Of a stretch of DNA of 64,000 nucleotides, positions 8,329 to 16,120 are shown one piece after another. Below the pieces are notes generated by a model. That model was not told the origin of the DNA. It made no database searches and was given only the letters and a program-made list of their open reading frames with translations. This DNA is from Micropruina glycogenica (lineage in GTDB: Bacteria; Actinomycetota; Actinomycetes; Propionibacteriales; Propionibacteriaceae): NCBI RefSeq assembly GCF_039524395.1, contig NZ_BAAAGO010000001.1, one strand, 5' to 3'. The translations under genes and the position numbers were made by a program. How positions within the stretch are numbered: position 1 is the first letter of the stretch; each line of letters opens with the position of its first letter.

Positions 8329-9297
8329 TTACGCAGCCAGGGCTGCCGGGTCACGGCGCATGCGGGTGAGCAGGGTGCGCCGTCTCGGTGACCCGTGGTC
8401 GAGCACGTAGTCGAGCACGTCGGACGGCATGGCGTCCAAGGTCTCGACCGAGCGCTCCACCAACTGTCGCTGCATCTCCAGCGACAGCCGGGCCCGTTTG
8501 GTGACGTGAAAGTTGATCAAGGCGCAGGCGGCGTCCACGGCCTTCGGTAGCAGCAGTTCGGCCTCGCGATCGGCCTGGGTCTCGGTCATGATCAGCCTCA
8601 GTGCGTCCAGAAAATGCAGGTGCCGGGGGTCGTTGAGCCGGCTCAACGAGTCGGGTTCGTCGTGCCGGTGAAATACACCCAACAGGCCGACCGTGGCGAA
8701 GCTCTCGGCCTCGCGGTGCAGCCGCCACACCCAGTGCCGGTCGGCGCACGTGGCCAGCCGTTCGTCGAAGGTCAGCAGGCCGCGCTCGGCCAGCCGCCGA
8801 TGCTGCACCCCGGCCCACGCCATCGGGTAATCGACCGAGGTGGAGCGAAACGGCGGGGTGATCGCCGAGCGCGGGGCGATCACCAGGTTGCGCCGGGTCT
8901 CTGGCGACCGCACCACTGTTCGGCGCCGTCCGGTGACCCGCACGTGGTCGGTGCGCACGAACTCGCAACCCAGCCGTTCGATAACCCGCACGAGCTGGTC
9001 GAGGTACCCGGGGCCGATCCAATCGTCGGCGTCCAACCAGGCGAGGTAGGTGCCCTCGGCGTGGGCCAGGCCGGTGTTGCGGGCGGCACTGAGACCCAGG
9101 TTCACCTCGTGGCGCACCACTCGGGCGCCGGGCAGATCGGCGGTCAGCTCGTCCAGGGCGTCGCCCGTCGAGTCGGTGGAGGCGTCTTCGACGAACACGA
9201 ACTCGAAGTCGCTGCGCAGGTTGCCGTGCAGGCTGCGAATCAGGGTCGGTAAATGGGCTGACACGTTGTAGCAGGGGATGATCACCGACAACTTCAC
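8329..9297 (-). CDS. Family 2 glycosyltransferase
   Basis: A 322-residue GT2 (GT-A fold) enzyme. The N-terminus VKLSVIIPCYN, the FVEDASTDST segment and the metal-binding DADDW motif (residues 89-93) are typical of inverting nucleotide-sugar transferases. The C-terminal 130 residues are less conserved and carry no membrane segment. The GTG start at 9297 has AGGAG nine bases ahead; the frame continues open far upstream only because it runs antisense through the next gene. It is divergent from the sialic-acid cassette (240 bases between starts) and may act on the same surface glycan. Confidence 0.88.
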   Translation of the reverse strand: MKLSVIIPCYNVSAHLPTLIRSLHGNLRSDFEFVFVEDASTDSTGDALDELTADLPGARVVRHEVNLGLSAARNTGLAHAEGTYLAWLDADDWIGPGYLDQLVRVIERLGCEFVRTDHVRVTGRRRTVVRSPETRRNLVIAPRSAITPPFRSTSVDYPMAWAGVQHRRLAERGLLTFDERLATCADRHWVWRLHREAESFATVGLLGVFHRHDEPDSLSRLNDPRHLHFLDALRLIMTETQADREAELLLPKAVDAACALINFHVTKRARLSLEMQRQLVERSVETLDAMPSDVLDYVLDHGSPRRRTLLTRMRRDPAALAA

Positions 9298-9537
9298 TGC
9301 TTGCGACTCCTCGACTGGACTGCATCGTCGCCCGTTCACGAGCCATGCCGTCCCCCCGGGGCTCGACTCTTGGGTCGATGCTGGCTGTAGCTCGTGACGA
9401 ACAGAAAACAGCCGTGTGACGAGTCGATGAACTCCGGCAACCACCCCGGGTGACGAGCGGCGCGACGTACACAGGAGTTCACCGAACCGCCGCTCGCAGT
9501 TGGTCATCTGGTCGAACGGGCTACCTAGCGTCGAAGC

Positions 9538-10848
9538 GTGACCACACACCGTTCGACCACTGCGCGCCCGCGGCGGGTGCTGGTGCTGGCCGACACCGAC
9601 AGCCGCTGGAAGTGGGGCTTTCTCACCGCTCAGCAACTGTTTCCGGGCGGCAGCCACAGCGGCCTGCTGCTCGATTCGGTCGGGCTGCCCAGCGAGCGGC
9701 AGTTGGGCGACACCGGCGTCGACGTGCGACCCGAGGTGACCGGCACCGTGCCCGACTTCGTCGAGCTCGATGAGCTGGACGACGTGGACGCCCTGGTGCT
9801 GGCGCTGCCCGGCGGCGCGGTGCAGGCGGTGCTGCACGGGCTGGCGCGGCGGTGGCCGAAGGCGTCGCGCAGGCCGCTGGTGATCAGCGGGTACGTGGGC
9901 GTGGTGTACGAGAAGCATGCCGAGGGCCTTCTGCTGCGGTCGGGGTCCGACGTGATTCTGGCCAACAGTCGAACCGACGCCGAGGAGTTCCGCCGGCTGC
10001 TTGCCGGTTCGAACGCCGACCCGTCGGTGGTGCTCGAAACCGTGCTGCCGTTTCTGGGCGAGCCCGACTCGGCGCTGGCCCACGAAGGCCCGTTCACCCT
10101 CACCTTCGCCGCCCAGCCCGGCGTGCCCGGCAGTCGCGCCGACCGTGAGCTGGTGCTGCGCCGGTTGATCAGGCACGCCCGCCTGCACCCCGAACGCGAG
10201 GTGCTGCTCAAGGTGCGCGGCAAGGTCGGTGAGCGCACCACCCACGTCGAGAACTACCCCTACCAGCAACTGGCGGCGCGGCTGGGCGTCCAGCGCCCCG
10301 ACAACCTCACCATCGTGCACGGCAACATGGGCGAGGTGCTGGCGCGCACCGACCTGCTGGTCACGGTGTCGTCCACCGCGGCGGTCGAGGCGATGCACCG
10401 CGGAATTCCCACCGCGATTCTCACCGACTTCGGCATCAAAGAGCGCCTGGGCAACCATTACTTCATCGGGTCGGGCTGCCTGGCCGGCTTCTCTGAACTC
10501 GACAACGGCGAACTGCCGGTGGCTGATGCCGACTGGACGAGCGCGCATGGCCTGGGTCGCAGCACCGCCGTGGACGATGCGCGCGCCGCGCTGGCCGCGC
10601 GACTCACCGAGCAGGTGCGGCCACCCCTGCGGCCCTTCTACACCATGGAGACCGCCTCGGGCATGCTGCCGCAACTGCTGGGCCGCTATGACCTCGACGG
10701 CCACGGGCACGCGCTCGAGGCAGACGATTCGGCGCTGCTCGACCTGCAGAGCGCGATGCGTTCGCTGGTGTCGCGGGCGGCGCGAACCGCCTACCGGCAG
10801 GGTGTCGACACCGTGGCCCCTGCTCTTCGACGATTGGCCCGGCTGTGA
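9538..10848 (+). CDS. Putative glycosyltransferase (DUF6716-like) of the sialic acid cassette
   Basis: A 436-residue protein starting at GTG 9538. The N-terminal half (RRVLVLADTDSRWKWG, DALVLALPGGAV, SGYVGVVYEKHAEGLLLRSGSDVILANS) and a second Rossmann-like half with VLLKVRGKVGERTTH and LLVTVSSTAAVEAMHRG look like a GT-B glycosyltransferase; I associate the sequence with the DUF6716 group found beside actinobacterial sialic acid genes. It overlaps the next gene by four bases (GTGA). The acceptor and sugar are unknown. Confidence is high that it is a gene and moderate for the activity. Confidence 0.75.
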   Translation: MTTHRSTTARPRRVLVLADTDSRWKWGFLTAQQLFPGGSHSGLLLDSVGLPSERQLGDTGVDVRPEVTGTVPDFVELDELDDVDALVLALPGGAVQAVLHGLARRWPKASRRPLVISGYVGVVYEKHAEGLLLRSGSDVILANSRTDAEEFRRLLAGSNADPSVVLETVLPFLGEPDSALAHEGPFTLTFAAQPGVPGSRADRELVLRRLIRHARLHPEREVLLKVRGKVGERTTHVENYPYQQLAARLGVQRPDNLTIVHGNMGEVLARTDLLVTVSSTAAVEAMHRGIPTAILTDFGIKERLGNHYFIGSGCLAGFSELDNGELPVADADWTSAHGLGRSTAVDDARAALAARLTEQVRPPLRPFYTMETASGMLPQLLGRYDLDGHGHALEADDSALLDLQSAMRSLVSRAARTAYRQGVDTVAPALRRLARL

Positions 10849-12011
10849 CGGTGCTCGCGGTGATTCCGGCCCGGGGCGGCTCGAAGGGCGTTTCGGGCAA
10901 GAACCTCGCCCCGGTCGGCGGCGTGCCGCTGGTGGCGCGGGCGATCCGGGCGGCGCAGTCGTCCGGCCTCGTTGACGCGGTGGCGGTGTCGACCGACGAC
11001 CACCGCATCGCGGCCGTGGCGGCGAGCGAAGGCGCGGTGGTGATCCGGCGGCCGGCGGAGTTGTCGGGCGATCAGGCGTCCAGTGAGTCGGCGCTGCTGC
11101 ACGCCTGGGAGGCGTTCGAAGACTCCTCGGGCGAGGCGGTCGAGGTGCTGGTGATGCTGCAGTGCACCAGCCCCTTCATCACGCCCGGCGAGGTGGCGGA
11201 CTGTGTCGAGGCGGTACTCACCGGAGCCGATTCGGCCTTCACCGCCGCGCCCACCCACGGGTTCGTCTGGCGCCGCGACGCCGAGGGCGACGCGGTGGGC
11301 GTCAACCACGACAAAGCGCATCGTCCCCGGCGGCAAGACCGCGAGCCGGAGTTTCTCGAAACCGGCGCGGTGTACGCGATGACCGCCTCGGGGTTCTGGA
11401 CGCACCGGCACCGCTTCTTCGGCCGCACGGTGCTGATCGAGACCGACCCCGCGCGGGTGCTCGAGATCGACGAGCCGGGCGACCTCGATCGTGCCCGGCT
11501 GCTGGCCCCACTGCTCGACGGGCCGGGCGAGGTTCCGGGCCGCGGCGACATCGACGCGGTGGTGCTCGACTTCGACGGCACCCAGACCGACGACTCGGCC
11601 CAGGTCGGGTCCGACGGCAACGAGCAGGTGCGGGTGCACCGGGGCGACGGGCTCGGCATCGCCGCGCTGCGACGGGCCGGCATACCGGTGCTGATTCTCT
11701 CCACCGAGGTCAACCCGGTGGTCGGCGCCCGAGCCCGCAAGTTGAGCGTGCCGGTCATTCACGGCGTGGACGACAAGGGTGCCGCGCTGCGCGACTGGTG
11801 CAGCACCGAACAGATCGACCCCGCTCGCGTGCTGTACGCGGGCAACGACGTCAACGACCTCGGCTGCTTCGAGGTCGTCGGGTGGCCGGTCGCGGTCGCC
11901 TCGGCCCACCCGGTCGTGCGCGACGCCGCGCGACTGGTCACCACTGTGCCGGGAGGGCATGGCGCGGTGCGCGAAATCGCCTCCTGGATTCTCGGAAAGG
12001 AACTGGCATGA
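10845..12011 (+). CDS. CMP-N-acylneuraminate cytidylyltransferase fused to HAD phosphatase
   Basis: A 388-residue two-domain protein. Residues 1-225 are a CMP-sialic acid synthetase: VIPARGGSKGVSGKNLAPVGG is the nucleotide-binding P-loop-like motif, followed by MLQCTSPFIT and ETGAVYAMT. Residues from about 240 form a KdsC-like HAD domain with DFDGTQTDD (nucleophile Asp at about 243), STEVNPVV and AGNDVNDLGCFEVVG. The fusion would combine activation of the nonulosonic acid with dephosphorylation of its 9-phosphate precursor. Overlaps at both ends (GTGA, ATGA) place it in one operon with neuB. Confidence 0.92.
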   Translation: MTVLAVIPARGGSKGVSGKNLAPVGGVPLVARAIRAAQSSGLVDAVAVSTDDHRIAAVAASEGAVVIRRPAELSGDQASSESALLHAWEAFEDSSGEAVEVLVMLQCTSPFITPGEVADCVEAVLTGADSAFTAAPTHGFVWRRDAEGDAVGVNHDKAHRPRRQDREPEFLETGAVYAMTASGFWTHRHRFFGRTVLIETDPARVLEIDEPGDLDRARLLAPLLDGPGEVPGRGDIDAVVLDFDGTQTDDSAQVGSDGNEQVRVHRGDGLGIAALRRAGIPVLILSTEVNPVVGARARKLSVPVIHGVDDKGAALRDWCSTEQIDPARVLYAGNDVNDLGCFEVVGWPVAVASAHPVVRDAARLVTTVPGGHGAVREIASWILGKELA

Positions 12012-12937
12012 TCAACACCCCTTCTTCGACCACCCGCGAGCGGCTGATCGGCGACCGTCCGGTGGGCCCGGCCCACCCGGCGTACGTGACCGCAGAGATC
12101 GGTCTCAACCACAACGGCAGCATCGACACGTGTCTGCAACTCATCGACGTCGCGCTCGACGCCGGCGCCGACGCGGTCAAGTTTCAAAAGCGCACACCCG
12201 AGGTGTGCACCCCGCGCGACCAGTGGGACGTCGAACGCGACACCCCCTGGGGCCGCATGACCTACATCGAGTACCGGCACCGCATCGAGTTCGGCGCTGA
12301 CGAGTACCAGGTGATCGACGACTACTGCGCCGAGAAGGGCATTCAGTGGTTCGCTTCGCCCTGGGACACCGAAAGCGTCGAGTTTCTGAACGACTTCGAC
12401 GTGCCGGCGCACAAGATCGCCTCGGCCTGCCTGACCGACGACGAGTTGCTGCGCGCGATTCGGGCGTCGGGCCGCACCGCGATTCTGTCGACCGGCATGT
12501 CGACGCCGGCCCAGATTCGGCACGCCGTCGAGGTGCTGGGCAGCCGCAACGTGATTCTGGTGCACGCCACGTCGACCTACCCGGCGGCGAACGACGAGCT
12601 CAACCTGCGCATGATCGGCACCCTGATGGCCGAGTACCCCAACGTGCCGATCGGGTACTCGGGGCATGAGCGAGGCCTCCAGACCACGGTCGCGGCCGCG
12701 GCCCTGGGTGCCTGCTTCATCGAGCGGCACATCACGCTCGACCGCACCATGTGGGGCTCCGACCAGGCCGCTTCGCTCGAACCTGGCGGTTTGATTCGGC
12801 TGGTGCGCGACGTCCGGGTGATCGAAGAGGCGCTCGGCGACGGGGTGAAGCGGGTGTACGAGGGCGAGTACGCGGCGATGCGCAAACTGCGCCGGGTGGC
12901 CGGCGTGGTCGCCGACGCCGCGCAGCAGGTGGCCTGA
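12008..12937 (+). CDS. neuB: N-acetylneuraminate synthase family protein (NeuB-like, no SAF domain)
   Basis: A 309-residue NeuB-type TIM barrel that condenses phosphoenolpyruvate with an N-acylmannosamine (or its 6-phosphate, or a related sugar) to a nonulosonic acid. Visible motifs are AEIGLNHNGS, DAVKFQKRTPE, WFASPWDTESVEFL, STGMST, HATSTYPA, IGYSGHE and ERHITLDRTMWGSDQAASL. Most NeuB proteins are about 345 residues with a C-terminal antifreeze-like SAF domain; here the protein stops right after the barrel. The ATG overlaps the preceding stop. The HAD domain upstream suggests a phosphorylated-intermediate route, as in animal NANS. The exact sugar cannot be told. Confidence 0.92.
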   Translation: MINTPSSTTRERLIGDRPVGPAHPAYVTAEIGLNHNGSIDTCLQLIDVALDAGADAVKFQKRTPEVCTPRDQWDVERDTPWGRMTYIEYRHRIEFGADEYQVIDDYCAEKGIQWFASPWDTESVEFLNDFDVPAHKIASACLTDDELLRAIRASGRTAILSTGMSTPAQIRHAVEVLGSRNVILVHATSTYPAANDELNLRMIGTLMAEYPNVPIGYSGHERGLQTTVAAAALGACFIERHITLDRTMWGSDQAASLEPGGLIRLVRDVRVIEEALGDGVKRVYEGEYAAMRKLRRVAGVVADAAQQVA

Positions 12938-12947
12938 GGCGGGCACC

Positions 12948-14021
12948 ATGGCCAAGAAGCGCAAGCAGAAGCGCGACACCCTGGCGCTGGTCGAGAGCCC
13001 GGCGCAGGTGCTCAACGTCATTGAGTGGGCGCACCACCACGACGCGATGCGGCAGACCCGGCTGGCAGTGCTGCCGCCGCGCGAGGCGACCACCCGGCTG
13101 CAGCTCGAGACGATGGCCGAGTTGGCTCGTGACGCGGGCATGGCGGCGAGCTGGTACGAGCCGCGCAAGTCGGCTGCGTCGATGGTGGCGGTGGCGTGGG
13201 AGCTGTTCCCGCGGCTGACCAAGGCCACCCGATTGGTGGTCGGCGACCCGTTCTCGCGGTTCGTGCAGGCGGTGCTACCGCTGGCCGACGTGGCCGAGGT
13301 GGTGGTGGTCGACGACGGCACGGCCACGATCTCGTTCATCGCCCAGCTAACGCGGGGCGACCGGCTGACCCGCTGGCATCTGGCCGAGTCGGGTCGCGAC
13401 GTGGTGGTCGACCTGCTGTCTGACCACGCCCGGCAGTTCTTCACGCCCTCGGCTCGCGACGGTCGCAGCGTCGAGGTGTTCACCTCGATGCCCGTTCAGG
13501 CACCCGAGGGTACGAGGCAGACCGCCAACACCTTCGCCTGGACGCGCAGCCGCTTCGGCCCACCCAAGCTGAAGAACACCGCCGACGTGATCGGCACGTC
13601 ACTGGTCGAGACCGGGGTGGTCGACGCCGAGCGGTATTTGGCGGGTGTGGCGGCGGTGACTGCGCGGTTCGGCGCAGGCCGCTACTTCGCCCATCGTCGT
13701 GAAGCAGACCCCAAGCTGGCGCGCATCGGGGCCGAGACGGGCCTGAAGATCGTGCGGCCCGACGTGCCGCTCGAGATCGCGGTGCGGCGTGGCCCGGTTA
13801 GCAAGCTGATGGTGAGCTACCCCTCGACCGTGACGCACACGCTGCCGCTGGTGCTGGCCGACACCGGCATCGAACTGGCGGTGGCAGACGTGCCGTCGGC
13901 GTGGCTGAACAGCGGTGTGCCGGTGGGCGCGGGCGATTTCTTGGAGTGGGTGACCAGTAGTGCCCGGCGTGCCACGGCCTGCAGTGACGGGGCACCTGAG
14001 CGTGGTCGATCGGCCCCTTGA
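12948..14021 (+). CDS. Putative sialyltransferase-like protein (GT52/polysialyltransferase-like)
   Basis: A 357-residue protein with a basic start (MAKKRKQKRDTLALVESPAQVLN). LVESPAQVLNVIEW, VVGDPFSRF, VVVVDDGTATISF, YFAHRREADPKL and LMVSYPSTVTHTLPLVL follow the arrangement I know from bacterial sialyl- and polysialyltransferases (GT52-like: acidic residue before G, H-R-E, and a late P-S-T). Location as the last gene of the nonulosonate operon supports transfer of the CMP-activated sugar. The assignment is from motifs and context only. The final residues RGRSAP and the stop are encoded by the left copy of a 40-base palindromic element, so the natural C-terminus may have been altered. Confidence 0.6.
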   Translation: MAKKRKQKRDTLALVESPAQVLNVIEWAHHHDAMRQTRLAVLPPREATTRLQLETMAELARDAGMAASWYEPRKSAASMVAVAWELFPRLTKATRLVVGDPFSRFVQAVLPLADVAEVVVVDDGTATISFIAQLTRGDRLTRWHLAESGRDVVVDLLSDHARQFFTPSARDGRSVEVFTSMPVQAPEGTRQTANTFAWTRSRFGPPKLKNTADVIGTSLVETGVVDAERYLAGVAAVTARFGAGRYFAHRREADPKLARIGAETGLKIVRPDVPLEIAVRRGPVSKLMVSYPSTVTHTLPLVLADTGIELAVADVPSAWLNSGVPVGAGDFLEWVTSSARRATACSDGAPERGRSAP

Positions 14022-14041
14022 GACGGCGGTCGATCGACCAC
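14002..14041 (+). repeat. 40-bp palindromic element, left copy of an inverted pair
   Basis: The element begins GTGGTCGATC and ends GATCGACCAC, so it is itself an imperfect palindrome with CCCCTTGAGAC in the middle. A second copy in opposite orientation lies at 15020-15059, with 36 of 40 bases matching when aligned by eye. It encodes the last residues of the sialyltransferase-like gene. Confidence 0.85.
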
Positions 14042-14046
14042 GCTGT

Positions 14047-14976
14047 TCACCAGGGAACCGATCGGCAGCGAGCGCAAGCCTCTGGCGTGCCTTGCCAACC
14101 GCGCTGCATGAGCGCGCGCGCCACGAGTCTGGCCGTCTCGCATGCACCGCTGCCCGTGACGTGCGCCCAGCCGAGCCGCAGGGTCGTGAGGCCGAGTAGG
14201 GCGTGGTCGTTGTCGCGCGACATGTCACGAAAGGCGGCCCCTCCCGAATGATGAAGCTTGCTGTCCAGTTCGACCAGTAACCCGAAGTCTTCGTACCAGG
14301 CGTCGCTTCGATGCTTGCTGTGAGATTGAGCCTGGCGAACGGCAACCGGCAGGCGGTGCGCTCGTTCCACGTGAATCAGGTAGCGGCGCTCGAGCGGCGA
14401 ATGGGCGCCCGACCCCGCGTCGACCAGGATCTCGCGTAGCAACTGCCGGTTGGCTACGCGCGGTCGTCGTTGCAGCTCTTCGCGAAGCCGCTGCTGGGTG
14501 GTCTTGCGACTACTGATGGCGTTGGCCAGCAGGGCCGCCGATTCGTCTTCGTCGAGCCCGTCGCACAGATCGATGGTGGTCACCTCGACAGTGGTGCGCG
14601 CAGGCTCGCCCCGACCCTTCGCCGTCCTTCTGATGAATCGCCAGCCGCTTCGATCAGCCCGCTTCTGCGGCGCGTACACCGTGATCAGGTCAGGTTCGGC
14701 GTGAGCCAAACCGTGTAGGAAAGCAGCCGACTCGCGGGCCAGCACCGCGTGGTCACCGCCGAGCAGAATGCCTGCCCAGGCCCGGGCAAGAAACGGCGGG
14801 TCACCGCCTCGGGTGTAGATGCCAGGCACCAGAATCGATAGAAAACCTTCAGCCAACAGGCGTTCGATCGCCTTCGAGTGAGTGCCGGCCGCGAGTAGTT
14901 GCGCTCGGCCGATCACCCCGGCTTGGGTAGAAATCAGGTCGGCGAGCGACGGGCTGAGCAAGGTTCGAGCGCGCAC
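14047..14976 (-). CDS. AbiEi-like antitoxin-domain protein with DUF559-type nuclease-fold C-terminus
   Basis: A 309-residue protein common in actinobacteria. The N-terminal 80 residues (SLADLISTQAGVIGRAQLL through VPGIYTRGG) look like the AbiEi_4 winged-helix domain; the C-terminal part has LLVELDSKLHH, DMSRDNDHALLGLTTLRLGW, the D/E-x-D and late R residues of the DUF559/VSR-like PD-(D/E)XK fold. No AbiEii toxin gene lies beside it, so a classic type IV toxin-antitoxin pair is not supported. It sits exactly between the two inverted palindromic elements, hinting that it arrived as a unit. Function unknown. Confidence 0.8.
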   Translation of the reverse strand: MRARTLLSPSLADLISTQAGVIGRAQLLAAGTHSKAIERLLAEGFLSILVPGIYTRGGDPPFLARAWAGILLGGDHAVLARESAAFLHGLAHAEPDLITVYAPQKRADRSGWRFIRRTAKGRGEPARTTVEVTTIDLCDGLDEDESAALLANAISSRKTTQQRLREELQRRPRVANRQLLREILVDAGSGAHSPLERRYLIHVERAHRLPVAVRQAQSHSKHRSDAWYEDFGLLVELDSKLHHSGGAAFRDMSRDNDHALLGLTTLRLGWAHVTGSGACETARLVARALMQRGWQGTPEACARCRSVPW

Positions 14977-15019
14977 GCCCTCAGTGTGGGCACGCCGAGT
15001 CGAAGTCGTTCAGATCAGT

Positions 15020-15059
15020 GTGGTCGATCGACCCTCGTCTCAAGGGGTCGATCGACCGC
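15020..15059 (-). repeat. 40-bp palindromic element, right copy of an inverted pair
   Basis: Inverted counterpart of the element at 14002-14041. It starts GTGGTCGATCGACC on the plus strand and lies between the AbiEi-like gene start and the oxidoreductase stop at 15061. Confidence 0.85.
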
Positions 15060-15060
15060 A

Positions 15061-16017
15061 CTAGGCCTCGAGCTGGCTGAGCACCTCGGCCATGACGGCT
15101 TGCACGGCGATGGTGTCGTCGAGCGGCATGATCGGGCTCTCGGTGAGGCCTTGGGCCAGGCAGTCGCCGACGTGTTCGATCTCGAACCGATAGCCCGACT
15201 CGAACTCAAGGGTTTCGGGGGTCTTCTCGCGCCAGATCGTCACCGATGCCGACCGATGAAAGCGGGGGTGAATGTCGATCCAGCCCTTCGTGCCGGTCAG
15301 CATCATGCGGCCCGGGCCGTAGGTGGTGAAGGCGCCGGCCAGCGTGGCGGAGCGTCCATCGGGGTAGCCGAACAGCACCGAGAACTCGCCCTCGACACCG
15401 CTGGCGTAGCGGCCGCCGGTGGCGTTCACCACCTCGGGGGTGCCCAAGAAGTGTTGCGCGAACGAGATCAGGTACACGCCCAGGTCGAGCACCGCGCCGC
15501 CTCCCTTGGCGGGGTCGAACAAGCGATCGTTCGCGTCGAACTCGCGAAACGCGGTGAGGTCGCCCTGGCAACCGCGAATCTCGCCGACCTCACCCGCGGC
15601 GATCACGTCGCGCACGTGGGCGATGCCGGGGTTGAACCGGGTCCACATCGCCTCCATGGCGAACACGCCGGCCTCGCGGGCGGCCGTCGCGATGCGTTCG
15701 GTGTCGTCGACCGTGGCGGTGAACGCCTTCTCGACCAGAATCGCCTTGCCGGCCGCGATGGCCGCGAGCGCGATGTCGGTGTGCTGCGGGTGTGGGGTGG
15801 CGACATAGATGGCGTCGACTGCAGAGTCGTTCACCAAGGCGTCGTACGACGCGTGCCAGCGCGGAATATCGTGCTCGGTGGCGAACGACTCGGCCCGTTC
15901 GGCCGAGCGCGATCCGACCGCGACCAGCTCGGCGTTGGGTGCGGCGTGAAACTCGGGCACGATGGTGGCCGCCATGCGACCGGGGCCGGCGATGCCCCAG
16001 CGGGTGGGTTGGGTCAT
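15061..16017 (-). CDS. Gfo/Idh/MocA family oxidoreductase
   Basis: A 318-residue NAD(P)-dependent sugar or diol dehydrogenase. The Rossmann start RWGIAGPGRMAATIVPEF, the YVATPHPQHTD segment and the EKAFTATVDD motif (catalytic EKP-type Lys, here EKAF) are characteristic; MEAMWTRFNP is typical of the trans-1,2-dihydrobenzenediol dehydrogenase-like branch. The substrate is not predictable. Start ATG at 16017, divergent from lysC. The stop codon touches the right palindromic element. Confidence 0.92.
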   Translation of the reverse strand: MTQPTRWGIAGPGRMAATIVPEFHAAPNAELVAVGSRSAERAESFATEHDIPRWHASYDALVNDSAVDAIYVATPHPQHTDIALAAIAAGKAILVEKAFTATVDDTERIATAAREAGVFAMEAMWTRFNPGIAHVRDVIAAGEVGEIRGCQGDLTAFREFDANDRLFDPAKGGGAVLDLGVYLISFAQHFLGTPEVVNATGGRYASGVEGEFSVLFGYPDGRSATLAGAFTTYGPGRMMLTGTKGWIDIHPRFHRSASVTIWREKTPETLEFESGYRFEIEHVGDCLAQGLTESPIMPLDDTIAVQAVMAEVLSQLEA

Positions 16018-16120
16018 GTGCCCAACCTACGGCCTGACCGCCCGATGGGTGGCGGCGCAGCGCCCACGCCGTGGCGTCTGGCACAGTAGACGAGGTTCAT
16101 TTTCGGGTGGGAGGTAGGCC

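Noticed and set aside
9298..10710. Long reverse-strand extension of the family 2 glycosyltransferase frame
   Set aside because: The region is antisense to the DUF6716-like gene and the recognisable enzyme begins at GTG 9297 with a ribosome binding site.
14047..14976. Complete type IV toxin-antitoxin system
   Set aside because: Only the AbiEi-like domain protein is present; no nucleotidyltransferase toxin adjoins it.
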